From Hyphomicrobium sp. ghe19 (GTDB lineage Bacteria; Pseudomonadota; Alphaproteobacteria; Rhizobiales; Hyphomicrobiaceae), in contig NZ_LR743509.1 of the NCBI RefSeq assembly GCF_902712875.1, positions 744,001-808,000 of the forward strand: 64,000 nt of DNA. The letters run 5' to 3'. Under the pieces are notes generated by a model, which saw nothing but the letters and a program-made list of their open reading frames with translations, was not told the DNA's origin and made no database searches. Shown one piece after another: positions 27,151 through 36,310 of the stretch (position 1 is the stretch's first letter; the number at the start of each line of letters is the position of its first letter). The translations under genes and the position numbers were made by a program.

Positions 27151-27474
27151 CGGGTAGGGGTGTTCCGGACCAAAGTTTGAAATCTGGCGGGACGGTACGC
27201 GAAAACGGGGGGCGGCGACAATATTCCTTGACGCGTGCGACGCCGCTTCGCGGGTCAGAGCACCGGGTTTTGGTGCGGCTGGCTACCCCACGTGGTCAAA
27301 CCTTTACCCTGACGGGTTGGGGTAAAGAATTTTGGCTGGCCAAGGCGGCCCAAACCCGCATCCGATTCACGGAACATAAGGATAGTAGACCGGCTGTTTC
27401 TGGCGGCCGCCGCAGGGATTCCTGGTTCCCTCCAAGTGTGATTCAACGACGCTCTTTGAGGAGGGCGGCGTTGA
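27151..27474. other. Noncoding region upstream of scpA with an inverted repeat
   Basis: About 320 bp. CTTTACCC (27302-27309) and GGGTAAAG (27320-27327) are perfect arms around a 10-nt loop, about 150 bp before the scpA start. It could be an operator or the terminator of the gene from 27984, which stops at 27475. No T-run follows, so I favour regulatory use, with low certainty. Confidence 0.4.
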
Positions 27475-27984
27475 TTATTGCGGCCTTTGACCGAGGAGAT
27501 AGTCCCTCCGGCGGAGGAGGAGGTCATAGACGACGGCGAAAAGCACGCCGCTCAGGGCTGCCATTGTCAGGTCGTGGGTCTGAACGCCGGGGGGCGCTGG
27601 GGCGAGGGGGGACAGGACAAGGTAGATTGCTTCGCCAACTAGAAGCCAAACGAGCGCTGCCAGCATTGCGAACTTCAGCAATCTGACTGTGCCGGCGCCC
27701 GTGCTCGCGCCCAGAAACTTCGCGAGCGGCGGGAAGACGAACGTGCCGACGGGAATGTACCAGAGGAACGCCGCGACGAGCGCGCTGGGTAGATCGTCGG
27801 CATAGTTCTGGAATGGCGATCCCGCTGCCTGTCCGGCGATAGGGCTCGTGTAAGATTGATAGTCGGATAGCGCCAGCATCGTCGACGCGGCGATGAGCGC
27901 GGAAATGATGGCGGCGAGCAGTCCCATCGATGTCAGCCGCAACAACGATGCGCTTCGAGGGCTCGGCGTCGGAGAAGCGACCAT
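27475..27984 (-). CDS. Four-helix membrane protein of unknown function
   Basis: A 169-residue protein with four hydrophobic segments (about residues 18-38, 67-87, 100-122 and 137-155) and a basic C-terminus (LLLRRRDYLL). No motif is recognisable. It is transcribed toward scpA but 324 bp from it, so probably has its own promoter. It is divergent from the DUF817 gene. Confidence 0.7.
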   Translation of the reverse strand: MVASPTPSPRSASLLRLTSMGLLAAIISALIAASTMLALSDYQSYTSPIAGQAAGSPFQNYADDLPSALVAAFLWYIPVGTFVFPPLAKFLGASTGAGTVRLLKFAMLAALVWLLVGEAIYLVLSPLAPAPPGVQTHDLTMAALSGVLFAVVYDLLLRRRDYLLGQRPQ

Positions 27985-28159
27985 GACGACATCCTGTGGT
28001 GGTTCCCGTCAGCGTTAGCCGATGTGCATGCCCGTGGCGGGAATGAGGAACTGCGGCGTTAATCCGAAGACATTTCCGCGGGCCGCTTTCGGAAACGAGA
28101 ATGCCACAAACGTCGGCATGATGTCCAAACCCGCCCTGCCGCCTCTTCCAAGGTCAGAT

Positions 28160-29059
28160 ATGCAACGCAAGGTCTCCGACAGGACGCTCAAGACAAGTGC
28201 GGCCCGGCTCTGGGCGCCCTTGGCGCGCTTCATCGATCGGGAAGCCGAGCTCGGAGAGGCCGCTGAGGCGCGAGGTCCGGCAGCCCACTTCGCCTACGAG
28301 TTCGTTCGATTTGGCGTCAAGCAGGCGTGGGCGTGCCTATTCGGCGCTTCGATGCTGGCTTTGCTGATTGCGACGCATTTTTTCTATCCGAAGGGCGCGG
28401 GACTTGCCCGCTACGATTTCCTCGTCATCGCGGCGGTGCTCATTCAAATTCTGATGGTCGTTTTCAAGCTCGAGACAATGGACGAGGTGAAGGTCATTTG
28501 CATCTTCCATGTCGTCGGCACGGTGATGGAGATTTTCAAAACGTCGGTCGGGTCGTGGCTATATCCGGAGCCTAGCTTTCTCCGCATTGGGGGGGTGCCG
28601 CTATTCACCGGATTCATGTATGCCGCGATCGGTTCTTATATCGCGCGCTGCTGGCGTCTTTTCGATTTTCGATTTACGCGGCATCCGCCGGTTTGGGCGC
28701 TCGGCATCTTGAGCGTGGCGATCTACGCCAACTTCTTCGGACACCATTACGTGTGGGATGCGCGGCCGATCCTTTTTGCGGCGGCGATCGTGCTCATCGG
28801 GCCGTGTACAGTCTATTACAAGATCTGGAAGGTGCACCGGCACATGCCGCTGCTGGTGGGGCTTCTTCTCGTCGCGGTTTTCATCTGGTTTGCGGAGAAT
28901 ATCGGGACGTTCACCGCGGCCTGGGCATATCCTCACCAGCGGCATGGCTGGGAGCTCGTCGGGATCGGCAAGCTCGGATCGTGGTTTCTGTTGATGCTGA
29001 TTTCTTACACGCTCGTTGCGTGGATCAACCGGCCAAATACGGTGGTAAATTCGGAATAG
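28160..29059 (+). CDS. DUF817 multi-pass membrane protein
   Basis: About 299 residues with eight or so hydrophobic segments. The family motifs YEFVRFGVKQAWACLFG, VKVICIFHVVGTVMEIFKT and VGSWLYPEPSF are present, and FGHHYVWDARP and AWAYPHQRHGWE supply conserved His and Trp. DUF817 has no established function; some members are annotated as putative membrane enzymes because of the conserved polar residues in helices. AAGG lies 6 nt before ATG 28160. In-frame ATGs at 28118 and 28022 have no RBS and would add a poorly conserved leader. Confidence 0.85.
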   Translation: MQRKVSDRTLKTSAARLWAPLARFIDREAELGEAAEARGPAAHFAYEFVRFGVKQAWACLFGASMLALLIATHFFYPKGAGLARYDFLVIAAVLIQILMVVFKLETMDEVKVICIFHVVGTVMEIFKTSVGSWLYPEPSFLRIGGVPLFTGFMYAAIGSYIARCWRLFDFRFTRHPPVWALGILSVAIYANFFGHHYVWDARPILFAAAIVLIGPCTVYYKIWKVHRHMPLLVGLLLVAVFIWFAENIGTFTAAWAYPHQRHGWELVGIGKLGSWFLLMLISYTLVAWINRPNTVVNSE

Positions 29060-29150
29060 CTAAGTAGATTGTTTACCTCGAATTCGCGTCGCGCGCTTCT
29101 GACCAAGCGCTTCGCCGTAGACTACAGCACTCTTGCTCGGAGCGGATTCC

Positions 29151-29420
29151 ATGGCTCAATCACCCTATATCTCAGCGGCTTTGTTATTTGTTTTCGGTGG
29201 CGCTGCAACGAACGTGTCGGCGGCAGGTCAGGCCGCCACCGATCTTGCCGCACAGGTCCGCACTCAGGGGTTCCCCTGCGACAAGCCGCAAAGTGCCGAA
29301 AGGAGCAACAACGCTTCGCGGCCCAATGAGGAAGTGTGGACCCTCACGTGCGAGAACGGGTCCTACCGCATGACGGTCGTACCCGACATGGCGGCCAAGA
29401 TCGAAAAGCTCGGGAAGTAA
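29151..29420 (+). CDS. Small secreted protein of unknown function
   Basis: An 89-residue precursor with a signal peptide (PYISAALLFVFGGAATNVSA). The mature 60 residues carry two Cys (GFPCDKP and TLTCENGSYRM) that would be oxidised in the periplasm. CGGAG lies 8 nt before ATG 29151. The WTLTCENGSYRMTVVPDMAA segment looks like a PepSY-free short beta domain found in other small Hyphomicrobiales proteins, but I cannot name it. Confidence 0.7.
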   Translation: MAQSPYISAALLFVFGGAATNVSAAGQAATDLAAQVRTQGFPCDKPQSAERSNNASRPNEEVWTLTCENGSYRMTVVPDMAAKIEKLGK

Positions 29421-29556
29421 TTTCCAGCATTCCGCGCCACCGAATTGTGCGTCACTCGAAGGTGTTCCGGGCGGAACAGCGACGATCGCGCGCTGCGTGC
29501 ATTCTTCCTCTCATCAGACCTCAACCGGTCTTCAAACATTCGAGAGGATCACGATC

Positions 29557-29760
29557 ATGTCGGGCATCGTCATCGCATCAGCCGCCGCAACAATCACCAC
29601 CGTTGCGACTGTCGTGGTCGCCGCTCTTCCGGATGCGCAGGCGCTTCTCTCGCCGCTGACCGAAGGCGGCAACGAATATGCGATTGCCACCATGTCGGTG
29701 CTGGCCTCCATTCCCATGCTCGGCATCATGGCTGTGCTCGCAACATCGGCTCGCGAATAA
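29557..29760 (+). CDS. Small two-helix membrane protein
   Basis: A 67-residue protein with two hydrophobic segments (GIVIASAAATITTVATVVVAAL and ATMSVLASIPMLGIMAVLA) joined by a short polar loop (TEGGNEYA). GAGAGG precedes ATG 29557 and an intrinsic terminator follows 70 bp after the stop, which supports a real transcript. Function unknown. Confidence 0.6.
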   Translation: MSGIVIASAAATITTVATVVVAALPDAQALLSPLTEGGNEYAIATMSVLASIPMLGIMAVLATSARE

Positions 29761-29830
29761 CGGGTTCGTCGCGCTGCAAATTTTTTCCGTGTGCTTGCTT
29801 CTTGTCTTGCGTCTTCTCCGGTGCACCTTT

Positions 29831-29859
29831 GCCGGCTCTCTTTTGGAGCCGGCATTTTT
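29831..29859 (+). terminator. Intrinsic terminator
   Basis: GCCGGCTC and GAGCCGGC form an 8-bp stem with a 7-nt loop followed by ATTTTTT. It ends the transcript of the small membrane protein gene at 29557. Confidence 0.9.
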
Positions 29860-30074
29860 TGTGTTGGGTGCGGCTCGAAGCGAAGTGAGTTGCTCTCAAA
29901 CAGAGCACGCTCCGCGGCCATTGTCCTGCCTTGGTTGCAAGTTCAATTGTCGTTGGGGAATGGGGGGTTATGGAGCAAAGCTCCAACCTCTTTCGCTTTC
30001 TGTAAAAGGGTGCCGCGGCACCGGTGCGGGCCGGAGTCGACGAGTGCTCCCATGTATCGCGTGGGGTATGCGTC

Positions 30075-30884
30075 GTGAAATTCAAAACATTCATCGTCGT
30101 CGGAGGCGCGATCTTCGCGTCGTCGTTTTCCGCTCCGACAAAATTTGGCCCCGTAACCAGAGCAGATGCGGCCGACGGAATCCAACAGACGGCGCAAGAA
30201 GCCGTCACGGTTCCGGAGTTCGTGCCAATCTTAAACTTCAGCCAATTCGTGCTCGCCACCGAGCAGTTCGCCGAGGCGAACCGCCTATCGGATCGTAGCG
30301 CAGCCGAAGCTCTAAGCGCCAAATTTGCCTTGGCTTCCGAGGTCCAGCACGTCGACCTGCATCAGGTCCGGCAAACGCCGGCCATCATCGAAAGCGCGCT
30401 GAGCCTTGCGGCTCCGGTTTCCGATCCGGTTGAAAGGCCGGCAGAACCTCTCGCCGATCCGGTGAAGGTCGTGACTGTTGTTCCGGAAGCCGTGGAAGCG
30501 CCAGCTACCGAGGCGGAAAATCAGCAGACCGAGACGACTGCGGCAGAGAGCAAGCCTTCGGTCACGAGCCGCCCACGTGCGGAGAAGCGCTTCCGCCCCG
30601 CCATGGGTCTCGGCATGGCCGAGCCGGATGACGCGGCGTCGCTGTTCCCGTCCTCGGCGAAGCGCTCAAAGAAAAAGAGCGCCGATACGGCCGCGAACCG
30701 GCGCCTCGCCACGGCTGGGGCACCGCCGATGGCCAATTCAGCGAATGCGCCGGATGAGGGATATCATGGCAGCCTGCCAAAAGACTCGTTCCAGATCGGC
30801 ATTCCGGGACAATCGATGGAGCCACAGATCTCAACCTGCGCGAAGACCGAACGGACGTGTTGGGGAAAGCTGTGCGGGTGCTGA
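30075..30884 (+). CDS. Secreted Ala/Pro/Glu-rich protein of unknown function
   Basis: A 269-residue precursor if started at GTG 30075, which has GGGG 8 nt upstream. A signal-like segment (FKTFIVVGGAIFASSFSAP) opens it. The middle is rich in Ala, Pro, Glu and Val and likely extended. The C-terminus (from DEGYHGSLPKDSFQIGIPG) is more ordered and ends with four Cys (STCAKTERTCWGKLCGC). No family recognised. It converges on the ClC gene, with stops 10 bp apart. Confidence 0.55.
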   Translation: MKFKTFIVVGGAIFASSFSAPTKFGPVTRADAADGIQQTAQEAVTVPEFVPILNFSQFVLATEQFAEANRLSDRSAAEALSAKFALASEVQHVDLHQVRQTPAIIESALSLAAPVSDPVERPAEPLADPVKVVTVVPEAVEAPATEAENQQTETTAAESKPSVTSRPRAEKRFRPAMGLGMAEPDDAASLFPSSAKRSKKKSADTAANRRLATAGAPPMANSANAPDEGYHGSLPKDSFQIGIPGQSMEPQISTCAKTERTCWGKLCGC

Positions 30885-30894
30885 GTTAGCTCGC

Positions 30895-32253
30895 TCACTG
30901 AAGCGAAGATCTCGCTTCCTGCGGTCGAGGCGCGAAGGCATGTGCCAGCGCGTGGTAAAGCGGTTCGCGGCTGATCAAACGCGAGATGCCAGCGGCCAGT
31001 AGAGCGGTCGCCATCAGCGGGATGACCATGTTGCGGTCGCTGGTCATCTCCATGACGATGACGACGGCGGTCAGCGGTGATTGAACTACGGCCGCGAAGT
31101 AGCCGACGGTCATCAACAGCATGAGAGCGCGCGGATCGACGAACGTGATAACGGGCGTCAACATGGATCCGAGCCCGGAGCCGACCGCGAGCGATGGTGA
31201 GAACAATCCTCCCGGAATGCCGCTCGCCGACGACAGCATGGTCGTCACGAGTTTTGAAGGGCCGTACCAGAACGGCAGGTGTTCTCCGAGCAGCAGGCCA
31301 GCCCGGGTTTGGCCGTAGCCGTTTCCTGAGGCGTAACCGGCGGTCGCGACACTGAGGACCGCAACGATGAGCCCGCAGATGCCGGCGAATACCGTCGGGT
31401 TCCGGCGGAGTGTCGCTATGAATTCCGGTGGCCTACGGGTGATCGTGATGAGCGAGAGCGAAAAGAGGCCGCCCATGATGCCGCCGAGGGCAGCGCAGAT
31501 CGGCACCGCAGCCCAGTCCGCCGCGACAATCATTTTTGCCGAGACTTCGCCGAAATAGGCGTAGTTTCCGAGGATCAGCCAGCTGACCCCTCCGGCGATT
31601 GCTACCGATGCGATGACGATGTCGTTGATGCGGCCTGCGAACGATTTCGCCAATTCCTCGATCGCAAAGAGAATGCCGGCGATGGGTGCATTGAATGCGG
31701 CCGCGATGCCTGCAGCAGAGCCCGCGAGCACGAGACCGTTGTGGCGTCCGATGCCTGCAAAGCTCGCAACGGCGAACATCACGGAAGCGCCGACCTGGAC
31801 GGTTGGACCCTCGCGGCCGACGGAGGCGCCGACGACAAGCGCGAGGGCCGTCATCACGATTTTTGCGAGCGTCGTCTGCAAACCGAGAAGGCGTTGACGA
31901 TGGGCAGGGTCGCGACTTGCGCGCGCGGCGATGACTTGCGGAATGCCGCTACCGGCCGCTGCCGGAAACCAGCGCGCCGTGACATACGCGAGCGCCATGA
32001 AGCCTAACGGCGTCATCACGAACGGCAGCCAACGCCATTCAGTCAGTATGTAGCCATAGAGCGCTTGGGCCTTATCGGAGAGTTCGGCGAATGCCACCGC
32101 GGCGAGGCCGACGAATATCGCGCCAAGAAGAAACACGGCGCGCCGGTGCCACACCCGGCGTGTGAATCCGACATATCGATACCGGCGCAGCCGCAATGCT
32201 CTGCGGCGGTGCGTGCCGTTTTGCGCTGGTCCGGATCGCTTCTGCACGGACAC
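30895..32253 (-). CDS. clcA: ClC-family chloride/proton antiporter
   Basis: Polytopic membrane protein of about 452 residues. The chloride-pathway motifs are all visible: GSGIPQV, GREGPTVQ with the gating Glu, and GGLFSPSLAVG. FAIEELAKS carries the inner proton-pathway Glu pair seen in E. coli ClC-ec1, so an H+/Cl- exchanger rather than a channel is favoured. The frame stays open far upstream over mutA, but GTG 32253 (or 32247), just after the mutA stop at 32265, fits the family N-terminus. The tight spacing suggests cotranscription with mutA. Confidence 0.9.
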   Translation of the reverse strand: MSVQKRSGPAQNGTHRRRALRLRRYRYVGFTRRVWHRRAVFLLGAIFVGLAAVAFAELSDKAQALYGYILTEWRWLPFVMTPLGFMALAYVTARWFPAAAGSGIPQVIAARASRDPAHRQRLLGLQTTLAKIVMTALALVVGASVGREGPTVQVGASVMFAVASFAGIGRHNGLVLAGSAAGIAAAFNAPIAGILFAIEELAKSFAGRINDIVIASVAIAGGVSWLILGNYAYFGEVSAKMIVAADWAAVPICAALGGIMGGLFSLSLITITRRPPEFIATLRRNPTVFAGICGLIVAVLSVATAGYASGNGYGQTRAGLLLGEHLPFWYGPSKLVTTMLSSASGIPGGLFSPSLAVGSGLGSMLTPVITFVDPRALMLLMTVGYFAAVVQSPLTAVVIVMEMTSDRNMVIPLMATALLAAGISRLISREPLYHALAHAFAPRPQEARSSLQ

Positions 32254-32264
32254 CGCTACTCGAT

Positions 32265-34139
32265 CTAGCTCAGCTTTTCTTGTAGGCCCTTGAGGGTCGC
32301 CACGGCGTCGGCTCCTGCGAACAGGAACTGATCGACGCCCGCCGATTTGAGCGCGGCTTCCTGTTCGCCCGGCCGTCCCGCCATCAAGACGAGCTTGGCG
32401 CCCGCGGCTTTCAACGCTTGCGCTGCCGGTGCGGCGAGCGTGGCGTTGACGCTGTCCGACGAGCAGATGCACGCGGCATCGGCGCCGGATACGCGGAAAG
32501 CGGCGGCCGCATCTTCCGGCGTCTTGTAGCCGTCGCTGATGAGCGCCGCGATGCCGCCTGCCGCCAGGTAATTCTTCACCCAAGTCGTGCGGACGTTGTG
32601 GTCGACGATCTCGCCCATGCTGGCGAGAAAGACCTTGAAGCCGCCATGCGCATCAGCGGCATCGCGCAAAGCTTCGAAGGCTTCACCAAGACGATGAGGC
32701 CGCAGCGGCGCGACTTCGATTGCCGCTTTCGCGGCCGGCGGAGAGGGTGCGGTCCAAGGTTCGGCGTGAACGCCGTCGTCGCCGAGCAGCGGGAAGGCGC
32801 TGACGCCTGTCAGCTCCTGCCGGATCGTCGCGATCGACTTGGCTCGCGTTTCGGCGGTCTTAGCGATGATTTCCTGGATATAGCCCGATGTGAGCCCGGC
32901 GAGGAGGCCGCCGCGCGCTTCGATATCCTGGAAGATCTCCCAGGCCTTCTTGGCCATGTCGGCGGTCAGATTTTCGACGTACCAGGAACCGCCGGCCGGA
33001 TCGTTGACGCGGCCGAGATTGCTCTCTTCCTGGCAGACGATTTGAATGTTGCGAGCGACGCGGCACGCAAAGGCGTCGGGCTTGCCGAGGGCGAATGTGA
33101 AGGGGAGAACGACGATTGCGTCTGCGCCGCCGAGAGCCGCACCGGCGCAGGCGATGGTCGTGCGCAGGATGTTCGTCCAGGGATCGCGCTTCGACATGAT
33201 GCGATAGGACGTCGGGCAATTGAGCTTCACGGCAGAGGCGACATCGCCAGCGCCCGAAGCATCGGCGACGCGCCAGATCAGGCGGCGGGCGGCGCGCAGC
33301 TTCGCGATCGTTGCGAATTCATCGACGTCGGCTGCGAGCGAGACATTGATTTTCGGCAGCGCCTTTTCGGGGGGGATGCCGCCTTCCTCCGCTGCGCGCA
33401 GATACGCCACGAGCGCGGACAGCATGAAGGCCAGTTCCTGCGCTTCGCTCGCACCTGCGACGTGCGCGACGACGCCGTCGGCCGTCATGACTTGCACGCG
33501 CGGGTTCGCCTCGGTCGCATTCATCAACGCGACGGCGCGGGCCAACGCGGTTTCAACCGGCTCGGACAGGCGGCCGGTCATCGCGAGCGTGCCGAGCGGA
33601 TCGGCGCCAAACGAACCTTGCCGTTCGGCCGCCTTGATACCGCGAGCGTCCCATTCGGCATTGAGCGCCAGGGCGGCATCGAAAAAGTTTTCCTGAGCGA
33701 CGAGGACGATCGGGCAGACGTCGAGAAGGACGTCCTTCAGGGCCGTGGCGAACGCCTCTTTCGTCGGGGCCAAGCCGTTGCCGCCGACCTGGATGCCGAT
33801 CGAGGTCACGCCGCCCTGGAGATCGTCGAGGATTGCGGCGTTCAACGCTTTCGGATCGGCCTCGATGTGGAACGAGCGGATATCCCAGCCGAGACCTTCG
33901 CGGACGGCTTGCGTCCCGCGCGTGAACGGAGCGGCTCCCGGTAGTTCGTTGACAGTCGCCTGCAGGGCGTCCCCGCGCGTATAGAGCGGATTAATCTTGA
34001 TCCCGTCGGCCGTGCGGGTGACGAGCCGCTTCTCGAAATCCGCCCCCTTCAGGGCCTTATCGACCAGCGCGCGCCACTGCTCGGTGCTGGCGGCGGGGAA
34101 ATCGCCCGAGAGGTGCAATTCGTTTGTCGGGGTCGTCAT
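32265..34139 (-). CDS. mutA: Methylmalonyl-CoA mutase, small subunit
   Basis: Non-catalytic partner of the large subunit in heterodimeric methylmalonyl-CoA mutase, 624 residues. It has the same barrel-plus-C-terminal layout (DPWTNILRTTIACAGAALGGAD, then NIQIVCQEESNLGRVNDPAGGSWYVE), but the cobalamin ligand motif is lost: the region reads LASMGEIVDHNVRTTW instead of DxHxxG, as expected for MutA. GGGAG lies 9 nt before ATG 34139; the frame extends 79 codons further upstream without conservation. Assembly with the subunit at 24970-27150 is inferred. Confidence 0.93.
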   Translation of the reverse strand: MTTPTNELHLSGDFPAASTEQWRALVDKALKGADFEKRLVTRTADGIKINPLYTRGDALQATVNELPGAAPFTRGTQAVREGLGWDIRSFHIEADPKALNAAILDDLQGGVTSIGIQVGGNGLAPTKEAFATALKDVLLDVCPIVLVAQENFFDAALALNAEWDARGIKAAERQGSFGADPLGTLAMTGRLSEPVETALARAVALMNATEANPRVQVMTADGVVAHVAGASEAQELAFMLSALVAYLRAAEEGGIPPEKALPKINVSLAADVDEFATIAKLRAARRLIWRVADASGAGDVASAVKLNCPTSYRIMSKRDPWTNILRTTIACAGAALGGADAIVVLPFTFALGKPDAFACRVARNIQIVCQEESNLGRVNDPAGGSWYVENLTADMAKKAWEIFQDIEARGGLLAGLTSGYIQEIIAKTAETRAKSIATIRQELTGVSAFPLLGDDGVHAEPWTAPSPPAAKAAIEVAPLRPHRLGEAFEALRDAADAHGGFKVFLASMGEIVDHNVRTTWVKNYLAAGGIAALISDGYKTPEDAAAAFRVSGADAACICSSDSVNATLAAPAAQALKAAGAKLVLMAGRPGEQEAALKSAGVDQFLFAGADAVATLKGLQEKLS

Positions 34140-34356
34140 ACAACTTGGCTCCCACAGGCAAGGGGGCGTACCCGGCACGCCCGCTTTCCGATATACCCGC
34201 TCAGGAGCCGGGTGCGAGTGTGAAATAATCTCGGGCGCGGGCCGAATTGCCGCGCTCGGCACGTCCTGGCGGCCTGTTTGCTTAGAGCGGCGGCGCATGG
34301 CATCACCGGCAGGAGCTTCGGCCAATGAGTCGAGTTCGTAGATAGCTGGAGGCGAA

Positions 34357-35793
34357 ATGACTGGTACGCACGGCACAGAGGGGGCTGGCGAGCCTGTCGC
34401 CGATCCTCGCGATTATGTGCAGGATGGGTTGATCCTCATCGGTGTGAGCAAATCGGGCCCCGATTTGAAGCCCGAGTGCATCGAGCTTGCCCTCGCCAAT
34501 CGCCACGGCCTCATCACGGGCGCTACGGGCACCGGAAAAACGGTGACGCTGCAAGTGTTGGCGGAAGGCTTTTCGGCGGCCGGTGTTCCGGTTTTCGCGG
34601 CGGACATCAAGGGTGATCTTTCCGGCATCGCCGCGACGGGCAAACCGTCGCCGAAGCTCGTCGAGCGGGCTCAGGAGATCGGCCTGACGCGATACGGCAA
34701 TACGTCCTTTCCAACCGTCTTCTGGGACATCTTCGGGAAAGACGGACATCCCGTGCGCGCGACAGTGCAGGAAATGGGACCGCTGCTTCTTTCGCGCCTC
34801 ATGGAGCTGACCGAGCCGCAAGAGGGCGTGCTGAACATCGCGTTCCGCTGGGCGGAAGATCAGCGCGCGGCAGGCGACGACAAGATGACGATCCTCGATC
34901 TCAAGGATCTCAGATCAGTCATCGACGAAATGGGCCAGAAGGCTTCGACGCTCAGAAGCAAGTACGGACACGTCGCGCCCGCAACCGTCGGCGTCATTCA
35001 GCGCCGCCTTTTGGTTTTGGAAGAGCAGGGCGCCGCTCAATTCTTCGGCGAGCCTGCGCTCGACATCATGGATTTTATCGAGGTCAAGCCGGACGGCCGC
35101 GGTGTGGTCAACGTTCTCGCCGCCGAGAAGCTGATGAACACGCCGCGTCTCTACGCGACGTTCCTGCTCTGGCTTTTGACGGAGCTGTTCGAGAAGCTTC
35201 CCGAGGTCGGCGATCTCGAAAAGCCCAAGCTCGTGTTTCTGTTCGACGAGGCGCATCTTCTTTTCAATGACGCGCCGAAGGCGGTGCTTGAACAGATCGA
35301 GCGCGTGACGCGCCTCATCCGGTCGAAAGGCGTCGGCGTCTATTATGTGACGCAGAGCCCGGGCGATGTGCCGGATCGCGTTTCGGCGCAGCTGGGAAAC
35401 CGCATTCAGCACGCGCTGCGCGCCTTCACGCCGAAGGAGCAGAAAGCGATCCGTGCGGCGGCGCAGACGTTTCGCCCCAATCCCGAGATCGACACGGAAC
35501 GAGCTATTCAGGAGCTGAAGGTCGGCGAGGCGCTGGTGTCGCTGCTTCACGGCAAAGGCGAGCCGTCGATGGTCGAGCGGACGCTCATCCGGCCGCCGAT
35601 GTCGCGCGTCGGACCGCTGACGGCGGACGAGCGCAAGGCCCTCATTGCCGCCGACAGCAATAACCTGCGGAAATACGACAAGGAACTCGACCGCGAATCG
35701 GCGCACGAACGCCTGCAGTCGCGAAATACCGTCGTCGGACAACTGAAGCAGAGGCTTTCGTCATTCTCGAACATTCTTCGCGGCAAGGGATGA
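34357..35793 (+). CDS. DUF853/HerA-like ATPase (YjgR family)
   Basis: A P-loop ATPase of 478 residues. Walker A GATGTGKT is near residue 55, Walker [13 protein letters not shown] near 305, and [13 protein letters not shown] and [13 protein letters not shown] are the later family motifs, all typical of DUF853. These proteins resemble the HerA/FtsK motor but lack its N-terminal barrel, and their role is unknown. GGAGG lies 4 nt before the ATG. It is divergent from mutA, and no NurA-type nuclease or defence gene is adjacent. Confidence 0.88.
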   Translation: MTGTHGTEGAGEPVADPRDYVQDGLILIGVSKSGPDLKPECIELALANRHGLITGATGTGKTVTLQVLAEGFSAAGVPVFAADIKGDLSGIAATGKPSPKLVERAQEIGLTRYGNTSFPTVFWDIFGKDGHPVRATVQEMGPLLLSRLMELTEPQEGVLNIAFRWAEDQRAAGDDKMTILDLKDLRSVIDEMGQKASTLRSKYGHVAPATVGVIQRRLLVLEEQGAAQFFGEPALDIMDFIEVKPDGRGVVNVLAAEKLMNTPRLYATFLLWLLTELFEKLPEVGDLEKPKLVFLFDEAHLLFNDAPKAVLEQIERVTRLIRSKGVGVYYVTQSPGDVPDRVSAQLGNRIQHALRAFTPKEQKAIRAAAQTFRPNPEIDTERAIQELKVGEALVSLLHGKGEPSMVERTLIRPPMSRVGPLTADERKALIAADSNNLRKYDKELDRESAHERLQSRNTVVGQLKQRLSSFSNILRGKG

Positions 35794-35918
35794 CGCGCGG
35801 CTATCCGTTGAATGTTGCAACGGGAACCATTACGTTTTTTGCGAGAATCGCAGATTGCGGTATGTGCTGCGCCGACTGACCAATCTGACCGGCAGTTCCT
35901 GCCGATGAGGAGAACGAC

Positions 35919-36215
35919 ATGGGTTACTTCCGCTTTCGCAAGACAATCAGCATTCTGCCCGGCGTTCGCATCAATCTCAGCAAGACAGGCGTCAGCGGCA
36001 GCCTTGGCGGCCATGGCGCGACGGTCAACGTCGGTAAAAAGGGTGAGCAAGTGACGCTCGGCATTCCCGGAACGGGGCTGAGCTATCGCACGCCGCTAAG
36101 CACGACGTTGATCATTTTGTTGGTCGTGGCCGCGATCGCCATTGGCGTCGCTTACATCGTTTCGCCAACCACAGTGAAGGCGCTGCTGCACTGGTGGCAA
36201 CCGCACTGGTTCTGA
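35919..36215 (+). CDS. DUF4236 domain protein with C-terminal membrane helix
   Basis: A 98-residue protein. The N-terminal half is a classic DUF4236 domain (GYFRFRKTISILPGVRINLS, then GVSGSLGGHGATVNVG and PGTGLSYRTP), followed by one membrane helix (residues 65-85) and a short Trp-rich tail (HWWQPHWF). GAGGAG precedes the ATG. DUF4236 is widespread and of unknown role. Confidence 0.88.
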   Translation: MGYFRFRKTISILPGVRINLSKTGVSGSLGGHGATVNVGKKGEQVTLGIPGTGLSYRTPLSTTLIILLVVAAIAIGVAYIVSPTTVKALLHWWQPHWF

Positions 36216-36246
36216 TCGAGCACTCAGCTCGCGGACTTCATTATCG

Positions 36247-36277
36247 GGCGCCGGGCTATCCGCCGGGCGCCTTTATT
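36247..36277 (+). terminator. Probable terminator after DUF4236 gene
   Basis: GGCGCC at 36247-36252 pairs with GGCGCC at 36266-36271, with further GG/CC pairing inside, followed by TTTATTTTTT. It lies about 30 bp past the stop at 36215. Confidence 0.7.
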
Positions 36278-36310
36278 TTTTGATCGAAGGCGGTTGCGGA
36301 GCCCCGTGCT

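Noticed and set aside
27151..27474. Possible cobalamin riboswitch before methylmalonyl-CoA mutase
   Set aside because: No B12-box-like conserved core could be found, and the mutase uses B12 rather than making it.
32254..32583. N-terminal extension of the ClC frame over the end of mutA
   Set aside because: The upstream part is Arg-rich out-of-frame mutA sequence. The ClC family N-terminus begins after the mutA stop.
32418..33944. 508-codon plus-strand frame opposite mutA
   Set aside because: Antisense shadow of the small mutase subunit; no recognisable domain.
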